Shown piece after piece: positions 45,288 through 59,705 of a DNA stretch of 64,000 bases. The notes below the pieces were generated by a model. It saw only the letters and a list, made by a program, of their open reading frames with translations, did not search any database and was not told the origin of the DNA. Location of the stretch: positions 97,170,190 through 97,234,189 of the forward strand of contig NC_079501.1 in assembly GCF_030052815.1 (NCBI RefSeq), in the 5' to 3' direction. Source of the stretch: Hevea brasiliensis (Eukaryota; Streptophyta; Magnoliopsida; Malpighiales; Euphorbiaceae). The position numbers and the translations under genes were made by a program. Position 1 is the stretch's first letter. Every line of letters starts with the position of its first letter.

Positions 45288-46982
45288 GTATGCTGTAAAT
45301 TTGGTACCTGGAGTAATTTCAAGGCATTCTCCAAGTACTTCAAAAAGTTTGAATCTGAAAATTGGAAGAAAGATATTCAATCTCAATTGGAGAAAATAAA
45401 GAAGCATTGCTCTGTCATTTGATTTTGGTGCACATTCTGGTATTCTCCTTTTCAAATTTTTAAGCTCTAATTTTTCTTTTACACATTTAATTTCTCATTT
45501 GTTGAGGAAATCTAGCAAACACTATCTGATTTCTTATCCTCTTTTTAGAGAGATTTACGGTTTCAGTCTTTCAAGTAAACTTGAAAATTAAATTTTGTGT
45601 TCGTCTTTTATCCTTATTCTTTATCTTCGTGACATGATTGAGTTGGAGGACACAAGTCTTAAGAATGAGAAGAAAGCTAATCTAATGTAGATTCAAGTAA
45701 ATCGTGGGAATGTTGTCAAAAAGGTCGAATTTGCCTACAATTTTAAGATGCCTTTTTAATAAAATTGATGGAAGCAAGGAAAAGATGAATTTCACAAACT
45801 AGCTGATTCGATATCATGAGCTTCAGATTTTTTTTTTTTTTTAATTTTTTTTTTATGATATGAATTATAAAAAAAATGCAAATTTATTGTTTGAGTTTGA
45901 TGTAGATAATAACAAAATCAAATAATTGTAATATTGCTAATATTTAATTTTATTATTTTCTAAACCAAAGTAGGTTTTTAATGGGGCCAATAGCAAATAA
46001 TAATAATAAGTCATAATCATTCCTAATTTAAGTTATATTTACTATATTTAATAAAAAAGTATGATTTTAAAATTATAAAATATTAAAAATAAAATAATTA
46101 ATAATCTATGCAATGCGCGCAGGGAAAGTGCATAGTTGATTTTTCTTTTTGAAAGGCAATTTTACAAAATAGTGAAAAATTTTTTAAAGATCAGAAAATT
46201 TTGGATTTGTTTTTAGAAGAATTCACAGTTTTTTAAAATACTGCTTTTAGAGGCTTTTAAAAATTTCTAAAATTTTTTTATTTTTCAATTCACTAAATTA
46301 ATGAATTAAAAGAATATTTCTCTTTAAAATTTTTAAATATCTTAAAAAAAAATCTTTTATTTCAAACTATAAAAAAATTATAAAAATTTAAAAATTATGA
46401 GAAATTTTATTTCAAAATCTGACTTTACTATTACTAAATTTTATTTTTTAATCCAAAGGGGTTTGGTATAATGTTAGTAAACGTGTACTACACCTCATGG
46501 ATTGATACGTATTCAATTTGCAAAATGTTGCATGTCCAACAAATTAATCTTTCTTCAACAGTAAAATGAGGAACTTTTAAGAGATTTTTAAAAAAATATA
46601 TTTTTTAAAAAATATTTTTTTTAAGAGATTTTTTTTTGGGTAGATTTCATTAAAACGAACTTTTATTTGAAATGGAAAATGAGGCTGTGGTTTTTTTTTT
46701 TTTTTTAATTATCATAAGAATCTAATAAGATAAAGTTGAAGATCCCAAGTAGGTAGAAAAACTAGGCATCCATCTTGCAGAATCCATGCAATATAACATT
46801 CACACATTCATTGCTGGCCTTAACAGATTTGTTGACTGTTTCCTTAATCTCCTCAACAATTTACCTGTAGGAAACTAAAGATTCTCATAACAAGAATCAT
46901 CTCAGAATCCTACTTCAAATCTACACCATTTACTCCCACCACACAATTTAAACCAACCTAGCTAGCTAGTAGAGTGTAGGAC
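45288..46982. other. AT-rich intergenic sequence and OPT gene promoter region
   Basis: This holds A/T runs with no conserved frame. The last ~100 bases, ending 'ctagctagctagtagagtg' before the ATG at 46983, are the likely 5' leader of the transporter gene. No clear TATA box was identified. Confidence 0.4.
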
Positions 46983-47658
46983 ATGGCTGTTGAGCAATCT
47001 GAGGTTGAGGCTACGGTGGAGATGAAGGCGGGTGAGGAGGAGGAGGAGGAGGAGCAGTGCCCTGTCAAACAAGTGGAGCTAACTGTGCCAAAAACAGATG
47101 ATCCCAACATGCCAGTTTTGACATTTAGAATGTGGGTTCTGGGTCTTGCTTCTTGTGTGATATTGGCAATTGTGAATCAGTTCTTCTGGTATAGGACACA
47201 ACCAATGGTCATCACCTCCATTTCTGCACAGATTGCTGTGGTGCCTTTGGGGCATTTGATGGCAAAAACACTGCCTAAGCGAATGATGTTTCAAGGGACT
47301 AAATGGGAATTCTCGTTGAATCCAGGAGATTTCAACGTGAAAGAACATGTTCTTATCACTATATTTGCTAATGCTGGAGCTGGAACTGTTTATGCTACTC
47401 ATGTTCTCAGTGCTGTCAAGCTGTTTTATAAAAGACAGCTCACTTTTTTTCCTGCCTTGCTTCTTATGGTTACCACTCAGGTTAATTCAAATGCTTGCCA
47501 ACTCAGTTTCATAGATGTCTGCATATGTATGAATTAATCTAACCCTTTTGAATCATTTGTAGGTTCTGGGGTTTGGGTGGGCTGGAATTTTCAGGAAATA
47601 TCTAGTGTAGCCTGTAGAAATGTGGTGGCCAAGAAATCTGGTTCAAGTCTCATTGTTC

Positions 47659-47701
<43 letters not shown>

Positions 47702-49767
47702 AGACCATTATTATTTAATCATCATAGGAGCTTTCATGTGTCCTGTAAATGAGTAGCAAATATCAACCCCAGCAGGGCTCTACATGAGAAAGAGAAAAGA
47801 CCAGCAGGAGGATTGACTCGTAACCAGTTCTTCCTTATAGCACTTACCTGCAGCTTTGCTTACTATGTATTTCCAGGATATCTTTTCACCATGTTAACAT
47901 CTGTCTCTTGGGTCTGTTGGTTTGCTCCCAAATCTGTTCTGGTTCAGCAACTGGGTTCAGGCATGCAAGGTCTTGGAATTGGTGCTTTAGGTTTTGATTG
48001 GTCTACAGTGGCTTCATACCTTGGTAGCCCACTTGCTAGTCCATGGTTTGCCACTGCTAATGTTGCTCTTGGATTCTGTGCTATAATGTATGTGGTGGTA
48101 CCCATCTGTTACTGGCTCAACATCTACCATGCCAAGACCTTCCCGTTATATTCTAATGATCTTTTTCAAGGAAATGGTGAAGAATATGACATTCGAAGCA
48201 TTGTAAATTCCAAGTTTCATCTTGATAAGAATACTTATGCAAGTATTGGGCCTGTACATCTCAGTACGTTTTTTGCTTTGACCTATGGATTTGGATTTGC
48301 AACGCTTCCAGCCACAATTATGCATGTCCTCCTTTTCAATGGAAGGTAAGCTCCAAATCTATGAATGGCAACAAGGCAATGTAGGGGGCAGAAAAGATAC
48401 TCCGTCCCCACCCGGATCGGTTTCGGGAACGATTAGCATCCATATCCAAATCTTCCCATGTTACTTAGAAAGCAGAAAAGCCTTTTGCAGCACTTGCAAA
48501 GGTGTCACTAATTTGTGTTTGCTTGCACTTGTTAATTGCAGTGAAGTGTGGAAACAAAGCAAAAGAGCATTTGGGGGAAAAAGCAAAATGGATATACATA
48601 CAAGGCTTATGCAGAAATACAAATCGGTTCCCTCATGGTGGTTTCTTATCATTCTCATCGTAAACATTGCTGTTGTAATCATCACTTGTGAATATTACAA
48701 TGAGACGCTCCAATTGCGTTGGTGGGGTGTTCTGCTAGCTTGTGCCATTGCTCTTTTCTTCACTCTCCCAATTGGGATTATTTATGCCACCACAAACCAG
48801 GTAAAAAAGGCCAACATTTGTGTTTATATTCAAGTGATCCAATGCTGATTTTAACTTCAAACATTGCTCTGCTGCTATCATCACAGGCACCAGGCTTGAA
48901 CATCATTACAGAATACATCATAGGTTACATTTACCCTGAGCGCCCCGTTGCTAATATGTGCTTCAAGGTGTACGGATATATTAGCATGATTCAAGCTCTA
49001 ACCTTCATACAGGACTTTAAGCTTGGCCACTACATGAAGATTCCACCTAGGTCCATGTTCATGGCACAGGTTAGCTGTTTGATCTTTTCTTTCCATCTGA
49101 ACTTTGCTAATAATGTTCAAAAACTAAGCATGTAGCCATGCAGGTTGTAGGATCACTTGTATCTGTGTTTGTATACCTACTAACTGCATGGGGGATGATG
49201 GGGGCCATCCCCAATCTCTGTGATAGATCCAAGTTGCCTAAGGATAGTCCATGGAAATGCCCAATGGATACAGTGTTCTTTGATGCCTCTGTTATATGGG
49301 GGCTTGTTGGTCCCCGCAGAATCTTTGGAAACCTTGGTGAATACGGGATGATCAATTGGTCCTTTGTTGGTGGAGCCATAGCCCCTGTCTTCGTCTGGCT
49401 TGCCCACAAGGCTTTCCCAAGCAAGAAATGGATTCGTCTTATCCACATGCCTGTGCTGCTTGGTTCCACATCAATGATGCCGCCAGCTACTGCTGTGAAC
49501 TTCACTAGTTGGGTAACTCTTGGATTCCTCTCTGGCTTCGTCTTTTACCGATACCGTCCAAATCTGTGGAAGCGCTATAATTACGTTCTTTCTGGTGGCC
49601 TTGATGCCGGAACGGCCTTTATGACAATATTGATATTCTTCAGTTTGAGTTACCAGAAAATCAATCTCGAATGGTGGGGAAGCAGCTCAAATAACCCAGA
49701 AGGGTGTCCTATAGCTAGTTGTCCGACAGCCAAAGGTGTCCTTGTAGATGGCTGCCCAGTTTTCTAA
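46983..49767 (+). CDS. Oligopeptide transporter (OPT family), 6 exons, with an in-frame TAG
   Basis: Exons are 46983-47480, 47563-47660, 47776-48345, 48542-48800, 48887-49069 and 49144-49767. They sum to 2232 bases in one frame (743 residues, the normal size of a plant OPT). The family imports tetra/pentapeptides, glutathione-like compounds or metal chelates across the plasma membrane. Both family signatures are present: NPG in [12 protein letters not shown] and KIPPR in [11 protein letters not shown]. So are many hydrophobic segments and typical stretches ([45 protein letters not shown]). The N-terminus is acidic with a Glu run. Codon 182 (47608-47610) is TAG, where the family usually has Glu in YLVEP. 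The copy is therefore a recent pseudogene or holds a base error. Intron 2 carries a (TA)n tract (47662-47696). Confidence 0.9.
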
Positions 49768-49930
49768 TCGAAGCATCTTTATCTCCAAATCTATTTTTAG
49801 CTTGTTCAGTGCAATTAACTTTCTTTTCAATCTGTAAATATTTTGCTGTGGATGCCTTGGATAATATCAGTGTTTCTTCTAGTGTGTAAATCTAGTGATT
49901 TATTCTAAATTTTATTTATATGAGTGCGTT

Positions 49931-49966
<36 letters not shown>

Positions 49967-50280
49967 CTGGATTCGCCATTGGATAAGAAGTCTTATGGTT
50001 TAGAGTCAGCTTAGTTGATAGATACATCCCTAAGAATTGTTGTGTTTGTTACAATGTGCTTTTGAGTAACAAATAGAAAGTCATGCAACCTACAGTTATC
50101 TGAATTGAGAATGGTGAGCACTTTCAACTATTTTGAATAGGGTCAGCTAGAAGGGGAAAAAAAATCCTTAATATGCAATAGAGAAAAAAAAATGGTTGTA
50201 ATAAATAAATTTGTTGCAAATTAACTAATCATTACAGCTTCAATCATTTGTACATAAAATTTAATCATGATGATTAATAA
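49768..50280. other. Convergent intergenic region between OPT and U-box genes, with 34-base T run
   Basis: This 513-base region holds the 3' ends of both genes. A T homopolymer spans 49933-49966. No further gene is visible. Confidence 0.6.
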
Positions 50281-53200
50281 TCAGAAGTATGAGGATTGGT
50301 CAGTCAGCAAATTCAATTGTGCAAGTACCTTAGCAGCTAGAGATCTCATGCCACCACTTCCTCTCTGTGTTATGTCAACTAAGGGCATCTGGGCAGAAGT
50401 TCCATACTTTTGCTTGAATTCTACCAGTCGAAAGATCCTTTCTAAAGCCTTCAGCGTCTTCTCCTGCAAGCTGGCAGAAGGCGAGCTCAACAATTTTATA
50501 ATTGGAGCAATGGCATTTGCTTCAGCAAGCACCTTGCTACCACATTGCAGTCTTTCACCATCCATCAATGTTAATAGTGCATCTAAAGAAGCTTCACAGG
50601 CTCCAGGATCTGCCTCTCCAAGCATCCTTACTAGAGGTTCCAGAGCATTGGCCTCTAAAATGCAGAAGGAAGATTCCACTGTGCAAATGCCCAAGTGTAC
50701 AGGGCAGCATTTTACAGGTGCTTCCAAGCAGAACCAGGAAAGCCATCGCTTTTTCACTCGATTGGTCAAGGCAGTGGAACTTTCAGAAAATTGTTTAAGT
50801 GAAATGGCTGCATTTTGTTTGGTCAAAGTGGTTCCAGAAACTAGCAACTCTACTAGTACTGGAATAATGCCAATTTCTGCTACTTTCTTCTGCCATTCTA
50901 AATTTGATGGAGCAATGAAACGACAGAGAGCTGCAGCAGCATTTTCTGTTATTTGCATTCTGTACGAGGCATTTCTGCCTTCATGAGTGAGGCAAGTAGA
51001 AATGATCTCAAGTGCTCCAGCATCTAGAAGCCAGAGAGTTATCTCTGGGTCCTTAGGGAGATTAGAGATAATGCCCATGGCTGCAGCAATCTCTTCCAGA
51101 TCGTTGGAAGTTGTAATGATCCTGAGCAATCTCTCAATGCATCTCTGACCCACATGCTCCAATAAGGTGTTTTCATCACCATCTTGTGTCAAGCAACAGA
51201 ACAGCTTCACAGCATTTCCTGCATAATTTCGTTATCTTGCTCACATAATTGAACCAGTACTTGGAGGGCAGAGAGCTGAAAATTATATGTGTGTGGGCAT
51301 AGAAAAAAGTAAGAGAGAGCAAAAAAGTAACTGTAACTAAAATTGATAGCACAAGTGCTAGAATTGTGTAATTGTGAATTGTATTTTGAAACAGAAAAGG
51401 TCAAAAGATTTGAACCACACAAGTATAAAAGGTTGTGTAGATTCAATATGAAAGAGGTAAGGATAGATAAACTGAACAACTCGGAAATTATTCAGTTCAT
51501 TTCCTGGTTCCAGGTTGATGAAGGGAGATCTAAATAAAATCTACCAAGCCTAACACATAAAAATAATGCTAGACAATTTTCTAATGCTTTCAATGTAAAT
51601 GAGACAATTTAACCATAAATGCTTCACAGAGGAAGGATCATTGCACATGCTAAAGGATCTTATCCATGTAACTTACAAGAGCACCAAATGCAGACAGCAG
51701 TTAAACTTTCCAAGTCTCATACTAGAAGTTGATCAACAAACACATACCTTTCTCAGTTTTTCCCTTATTTCTACACTTGAAGGAGAGTGGCACACTGCAA
51801 GAAAAGTTTGGAGAATGCTTTTTGAATGTTAGACCTGTCAAGGAAATAAGTGAGAAGAGTTTAAAAATATCTTCCTCAGATTCCAGCAATAAGACCTGCT
51901 TGCTATCAGCTACTTGAGCCGCAGTCGATATGGCAAGGTGCATAATTGTGGCAGCAACCTGTTCACGCAAACTTGGTGACAATAAGCTGTGACGATAAAG
52001 AAGTTCAAACAGTGGTCCTACTGCACCTTCTCTGATCAACTGGAGGCCATTTTGTGGTACATCTGAAAGGTTGTGTATAGCGTCAATAGCCACCTTTTTT
52101 ACTTTTAAATCATCATGTGTGAGCAGTTGAAGAAGTGGCTCCAATGCCCCATCTTTAAATAAAGACACCTTATTGTGGTCGGTCAACTCAATCTCTGACA
52201 GTGTCTTTGCCATCATTATCCTAATATCTTCTTCCCCTGCTTTGATAATAATCTATATTATATATAAAAATGCAGATGGTCGAGGAAACAGGTAAAAATG
52301 AAATAAGTATACTAAGCATTAGAGCATAGATGAAACAGGACTTTCAAATATTTCATATCAATAAAATACCATTGACTTACTAGCTATCAGTATGCAAGGA
52401 TTGGAAGTCCATGTGATAAACTGCAGTAAAACTAGCAAGAGAAAAATTTGGTAGACCTCAACCTCAGCACTAAAATTTTGAAGTTCATGACTTCTTGGTG
52501 TGTTTATCTTCACTCTTGAACTTATTTGAGAAATATTTGTTAAGAAATATAGAAAATTAAATATGTACCATTTCAATTCTAAGCGTTGTTTCTGACCTCA
52601 AACTATCAAATAATCTAATAAATTGGCGAATGTCAATTAGCTTAATCAAGTAGTGTCAAAGGACATATAGTTAAAAAATGTAACTCACAATCTATATAAA
52701 CTTGTAATTGAGGAGTTAAATATATTTGGTTCATTTTAAACAAGAATGATCCTACACAACCTTTCCTACAAGTTTTAATTTGAATACACTCACATATAAT
52801 TAACATGACTATTCATGTGCTAAATAATCACTATCACATATAGCATACATCACAAAATGACTAGTTACAGACAACAAATGAGGAATAATGGAAGAGACTA
52901 AAAAAACCAACATTTTGCCAAAGCAATCAGGTAAAAACCTACTTTGTTTTCTTGCACTAATTTTTCAAGGTAGTCCAAGCCTGGAAAATTTTTTCAAATT
53001 AAAACTTGCACAAATACCTCCAAGCAGATTTCAAATCAGAAACATGCAATGTCAAATGGCCTAAAAAGAATACCTTTTATTATATTCATTAATGAAGAAG
53101 CACCATAACAAAAACATACCTGAGGAAAGAAGTTGCAGTAATGGTTTAAAATAGTTTGCCTTTGCCATCTCTATAACATTTTGATTGCAAAAAGACAGAT

Positions 53201-54907
53201 TGTCTAAAAGCTCTTCTGCATTTTTGGCAGCTTGATTGTCATTGCTGTTTGATGCAGTTACTAAGAGAAATATGCAGCTCTGGATATTTCCAATGCCAGT
53301 TTTCACCAGATGATGCCTTGATAGATCTAATAACAACTGCAAAGCTAACTTACTTTCAGCAATCTGGCGGGCAAGTGAACGGACAATCAATTCAAGCGCA
53401 TGATCAACTTTAGCAATTGCTTTCTGCCAAAAAAGTAAGTTTAAGATAATGAAATAAAATATCAACACTGAAACAACTATCATTTTCCCAGTAGACAAAC
53501 AACCAGAGTTTTGTTATTTATTTCCCAAGGCAATGCGGAAGACAAAGAGCAAGCAGGGTGCATGTACTGCAGGCCAGGTTGTTGACATTGTTAACAGCAT
53601 TCTAGATTATTCATTGTATTAAACGAGTTGTTGCATCACGACAACATACAGTAAAAGAAAATGGAATTCAAAGGTACCTTGTTGTCTTCACTGTCCTTAG
53701 CAAGGATGCAAAGAATGGTCAGCGTGCAAGTTCTTATTTCACGATTTTTTGCACTAAGAAGTTCAATAAGAACTGGTATATAGTCCTCCATTGTCACCCA
53801 TTCTCGGTGCAACTCTCGTTCCACCAGTAGACCCTGCAGCTTGTCCAGCGATTGTAGCACTGTATGCTCCTCTGTCGACTGAAGTGTGGGCTTAAGGGAA
53901 ACAATGGTAATCAAATTGTTTCTGTCCCTCCATTCTTCAATTAGTTTTTGAAGTGGTTTGTTAGGCCGTAAAAACAAATTGTCAAGGGAAATTTGGGTCA
54001 AGGGACAGCTGTTGTGCCCTTCTGCAAACCACTTCTCTATTGCAGCTCTCTCAAATGTTTTACCAGATGAAATTTCCACAGGATCAACCATTACATCCTG
54101 AGTAATTGGACAATAAAATGATTGCAGAGGTTGTAATGGCTGCCGGCCCAGAGAATTTCGTTTGTTAAAGTACTTCTTCTCTCTCTCCTCATGAGATTTG
54201 ATGGCATCAGCATTTTCAAGGAATGCAATGATCTGCTCCATCTGTACAGCTTCTGTCATGTCTTTTCTTAGCTTTGCATCTTCTATTTCGTTCTTAAATT
54301 CTTTAAATTCCTTCTCAAAAGATGACTGCTCAGTAGAGATCCCAACAGCCTCAGCAATATGAAACAACAAATCATTTGCACGAGATCGATTAGCATTGCA
54401 TTCCTGTGTTGCTGAGACGATCTTTTCCAAAATTTCTTGCTCCGCTACTGCTGCTCGATACTCAGCACCCAGCATATTCTTGCACAACTTGCTAATTTCA
54501 TCACTTATGCCCACAGAAAGATCTAAAGAGGTTACAGGTATGAGGCTTAAAGCCCAACTAATCTCTTTTGTGTTATTCTCAAACGCTTAATGATTCTCTT
54601 GCAATTCAGGAACAGATAGATCTTATTTTTGTTCTTGCATTCAAGAACCAACTGCTCAGCAATTTTGGACTCTCGTTTCAGAATCTCTACGGCATTTTTA
54701 AAGCTCTCAGAATAGTCTAGGTTTAACCTTGACAACTCTTTCAACACACATGCAGTCTTCCAAGTAAGTTGAGAACTTCTTGATATTTTCCTTCTGAACA
54801 AGGACTTCTTTGGCTGCATGTACTGTTTCAAATATGGAGAGGGCTACCTGAGAAAGCATCTCAGATATTGGTACAAATGATGCACTAATAATAACATCCT
54901 TTGCCAT
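50281..54907 (-). CDS. U-box/ARM-repeat E3 ubiquitin ligase, PUB42/43/44 type, 4 exons with indels
   Basis: Exons on the minus strand are 54907-53678, 53424-53120, 52236-51748 and 51275-50281, with GT/AG junctions and about 1005 residues in all. The start is MAKDVIISASFVPISEML. A helical N-terminal domain follows. The U-box lies at about residues 255-330 (SFYCPITQDVMVDPVEISSGKTF split around the E2-binding loop, then CPLTQISL). ARM-type repeats follow, including GALEPLLQLL and NAIAPIIKLL. The tail is LAQLNLLTDQSSYF. U-box proteins pass ubiquitin from an E2 to substrates. This clade includes SAUL1/PUB44, linked to senescence and immunity; the length is nearer PUB42. The conserved frame is lost and regained near 54757/54584, 51825/51815 and 51213, mostly one-base losses, several in short A runs. 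These are probable sequence errors. Confidence 0.85.
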
Positions 54908-56990
54908 CTTATTACAAGGGAAAATCTACAGATACAGAACCCAAACTCTCATTGAGTTATGCAATCAAACTGCATAAGTGTTTATGCCTGAATCCAAGGC
55001 ATTCACAAAATCAGTATTTGAGCTAATGGCACAGGTCTGATTCAACTTCCAACAATGTACCTGCATTCCAATTCAATTTCATAAGGTTTGGTTTCGACCA
55101 GGTAGCAGAAAGTTAGAATCACCAAAATTAAAATGATAATAACAGCTAAATAGACTTGATTCATTTGCTGAAAGAACTAGAAAAGCATAATGGCGGAATC
55201 CACAAATTTTAGTTTTGATTTTCAGAAGTTTAAACACTCAAGTGATAACCTCACTACAATTTATGATAATAGGTAATCTTGATTGCCAAGGGTCAAGTAT
55301 AAGTGTGTTGTCCAGTATATGAGCTAATGATCCCACAAATACTGAACTTCACAACAAGTTTCAATCTTATCTAACGGTTTTAAATGTTATCAATATGGGT
55401 TACAAACTTTTAAATCAGTAACAATTTTATCTAAGGAATTAGAATCATCACTAAAACTCGGATCCACTCTAATATGTGTGTATATGTTAGCTACTGATCT
55501 CATATATCTTATTCTTAAAAATTTGTGACAATTTTCCATCCAATTCAATTTTTCTTTTAATTTCTTTAAAATTAGAAGCAACTATGTCCAAGGGTTGGAA
55601 ATCATGACTAAGGCATGTACCCTTATTGATATGACATTGAATCAGCCAATCGACATGTAGGGGTTTGCTAATAAGGACTAAATACAAATAATGAATAGGG
55701 CCCACATGATATGCATTTAATATGAGTAGAGTAACTATTCCATAGCATGAAATAGATATAATTTACCCATATGTGAAATTAATATTATAAAATATTTGTT
55801 CACAAAAATTATTCCGCATTTAGAATTTTACCAAAACTTCAAATTGTGGGAAATATATACCATGGAACAAACATTCTACATTTAAAATTGGGACCAAAAC
55901 TATAGCTATTTAACATGGAATTGTTGTCCTATTTATATCCTTTTCCATACTATTTCATAAAATTAAATCAGTGAGGCCGAAATGGAGAGCATCATGTTTT
56001 ATAATCATTATCAGCTATTATCTCAATTTCAGCAATAACAAAGGCCATACACAAGCGTGACTCGCACCAATTTGAGGCAATTGCTATTTGTTTAGTTCAA
56101 TTGGTCTACTTCCTGAGAACTTCCCAGAAAGTAACTTTACTACAGTAAGGTAAGTAAGCTAACATAGTAAGTTTCTTCATTGAAGTGAAGTAATTGAGAA
56201 CCTTAACTTCCCTGTAAGTCAATGATTATGGTATCAAACAAGCCAAATTTTAGTATTGCTCGGGAGCTTTCCTGAATTGAGTTACCCAACCAAACAAGAC
56301 CAAGAATCGTGTTCATTGACTCCATAAAAATATATCCACAACAGTATTGAAACCGTAATGCAGCAGCTTTTCTGATATCTTCTCACTGATCACTGTGCAA
56401 ACATATAAAAAGATGGGAAGAAAACTAATTCTAATAACATCAGCCCCAACTCACTCACTTAAAGCTGCAAATTTGATTAGTTTCACATAACAGTCTGAAT
56501 CCCTACACCTCTATCTTCTAGCATTTTCTTAGCTACCAAACACATAAATGAAGAGACAGATAGAGAGAGTGACCTGAAAAAAATGATTCATCCATATCTC
56601 TTGCTGGATGATTTTCTTGAAAAATCAAGGCAGAAAATGAAAGAAAAGAAAATTTGCAGCTTTTGGCCGTCTGGTCTGGCCTGGAAATGCAGATTGCAGA
56701 AGCCTATTCTGCATTTGTTTACACTCTCCCTCACTCGGTAACGTTGAACAATCAAGAGACGCCCCAGTCAACGGTCTTCAGTCCTATCGTGCTCCGCCTC
56801 ACAATGATGAATGATGGAAGCGAGTAATAAGATTCTGCCACGTTGAATTTGGAAATCTGGGTAGACACGTGGACGAGCATTCTGCCAGTGGTGTAGGAAA
56901 TGCGAAGTTTGGTTGAAGCATGGGAAATAGACTCGGCGTCGAAAGGACGTTAGAGTGAGAGTGGCGCCAACGGCAACGGGCTACATGATC
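54908..56990 (-). promoter_or_regulatory. Probable 5' leader with intron and promoter of the U-box gene
   Basis: On the minus strand, a candidate leader exon ends at the donor 'ttcag|gtcactctc' near 56572. A pyrimidine-flanked acceptor 'attggaatgcag' lies near 55063. This would put a ~1.5 kb intron in the 5' untranslated region. Farther out, 56764-56776 contains GTTGACTG (a W-box, the WRKY binding core TTGAC). A CACGTG G-box lies near 56868. Both motifs are common by chance, so regulation by stress pathways is only suggested. No other gene is seen in this interval. Confidence 0.35.
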
Positions 56991-57359
56991 TAGTATTTTT
57001 AATGGTTGTGGAAATTGTAATTAAGAAAGTTATTTTTTAAAAAAGAAATTAATTAAAAAATATTAAAATTAATATAAAAATAAATTTATATATTTGAATC
57101 ATAAAAATTTTAAATAATAAATTATACTTTTAAAACAATTATTTTTATAACCTTTTTTTTAAATTTTAATTTTAAATTTTAATATGATATAAAAATATGC
57201 TGTTAATAAAATGGTGAAACTAAAAGTAAAATGATGTGTATTGGTGAAGGGGATTCATTAGGATAGTTAAGAGCTGTTTTACTTTTTACCAATTAAAAAG
57301 AAGAAACTTGAGAGTTATAGTGTAGAATATGGGAAGAAGCAGAGCATTCATTTTTTTTT

Positions 57360-58500
57360 TTTAGGTCTTTGGGATCCTACATTGATTGTGGAATGAGTGT
57401 GTGAGTGGTTTATATGAGAACAAGAATCCTCAAAATTGTCATGGTTTTGAGGTTTCGTCATTGAGTTTGTTGTCTTGTCCACGTAAAAATAAAACTAACC
57501 TTGCGAATGAAAACAACTAAGGAGTCTTAGTCACTGTGGGTTGCTCGGGTTGAGGTCCGAGAGTTAGTGGGCGTGTCCTATGGGCTTATCCTTCGGATCT
57601 CACATCGGTGTAGATCGAGCGTGGAGTGGTTTATTTGGGAATAAGGATCCTCAATGTTGCCATGATTTTGAGGAATGATTTATTTCCGTCACGAGTCGCT
57701 TATTTGTTGTCTTGTCTCTTTCTCCGAATTCTACCGATTCTCTCTCTATTCTCTATTCTTCCTGCTCTTATGTTCCTATGGTTGGAAAATCACGAACAAT
57801 AGTATCGTGAGCAAAAGACACACGACCATGGGTTTTGTCGCTATTCTTCCTCTCCGCTTCTCTTTCTTGAACCTAAGGTTCTTCTAAATTCTCCTATTCT
57901 TTTTTATCTTTTCATTCCTTTCTCTTTTGTTCTCATTCTTGCCTATTCTTCTTTCTCGATCATTCTGATTCTTCTCTCTCACAAACATAGTTGTTAGATC
58001 CTTAGTCATGATGGAAGATATGCAATCACATGATCTTGTGCAAAGGTTTATTGTCATGATGCAAGAACTAGAGCAAAGGCAGTAGGTTTTATGAAAAGGC
58101 ACAGTCCAACAACATTAACAAGCTTTGGAAGAAATTAAAGCCTTGCTTGTTGGCATAATTTTGCATAATATGAAGATTGCTAGTAATATGACTCAAGCTT
58201 GAGGTGAATTCACAAAAGCAAGGGAAAATCCATAAGAGGATTTAAGGAACTTAAATCAAGAATCTACCCTGCAAGATTATTGGAATTCTTTTAACCAGTT
58301 ATATTCAAAAGTCAGAATTTAAGAAGATCAAGCGTTGAATTTTGTTTCTTTGGACTAGTTAAGTAGCAATTGGCAATGAGAATGTTTAAGCCAAAAACAC
58401 TTGTAGATGCTTTACACTCTAGCTAAGTTGCAAGAGCTAATCAGAGCAACAAAATAAGTCTAAACCATCTATTAAACCCACAACTTTTGTTAAGGTTGAA
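57360..58500 (+). mobile_element. Decayed Ty3/gypsy remnant: LTR end, leader and gag fragment
   Basis: The phrase 'ggtttatatgagaacaag...atcctcaa' occurs twice in altered form (57400-57435 and 57632-57662). A T/C-rich leader follows. Then come gag-like fragments broken by stops: MEDMQSHDLVQRFIVMMQEL at about 58010, EEIKALLVGI, and later RMFKPKTLVDALHS. Such phrases are typical of the N-terminal and capsid parts of gypsy gag. No pol is left, and the remnant ends in AT-rich sequence. Confidence 0.45.
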
Positions 58501-59705
<1,205 letters not shown>

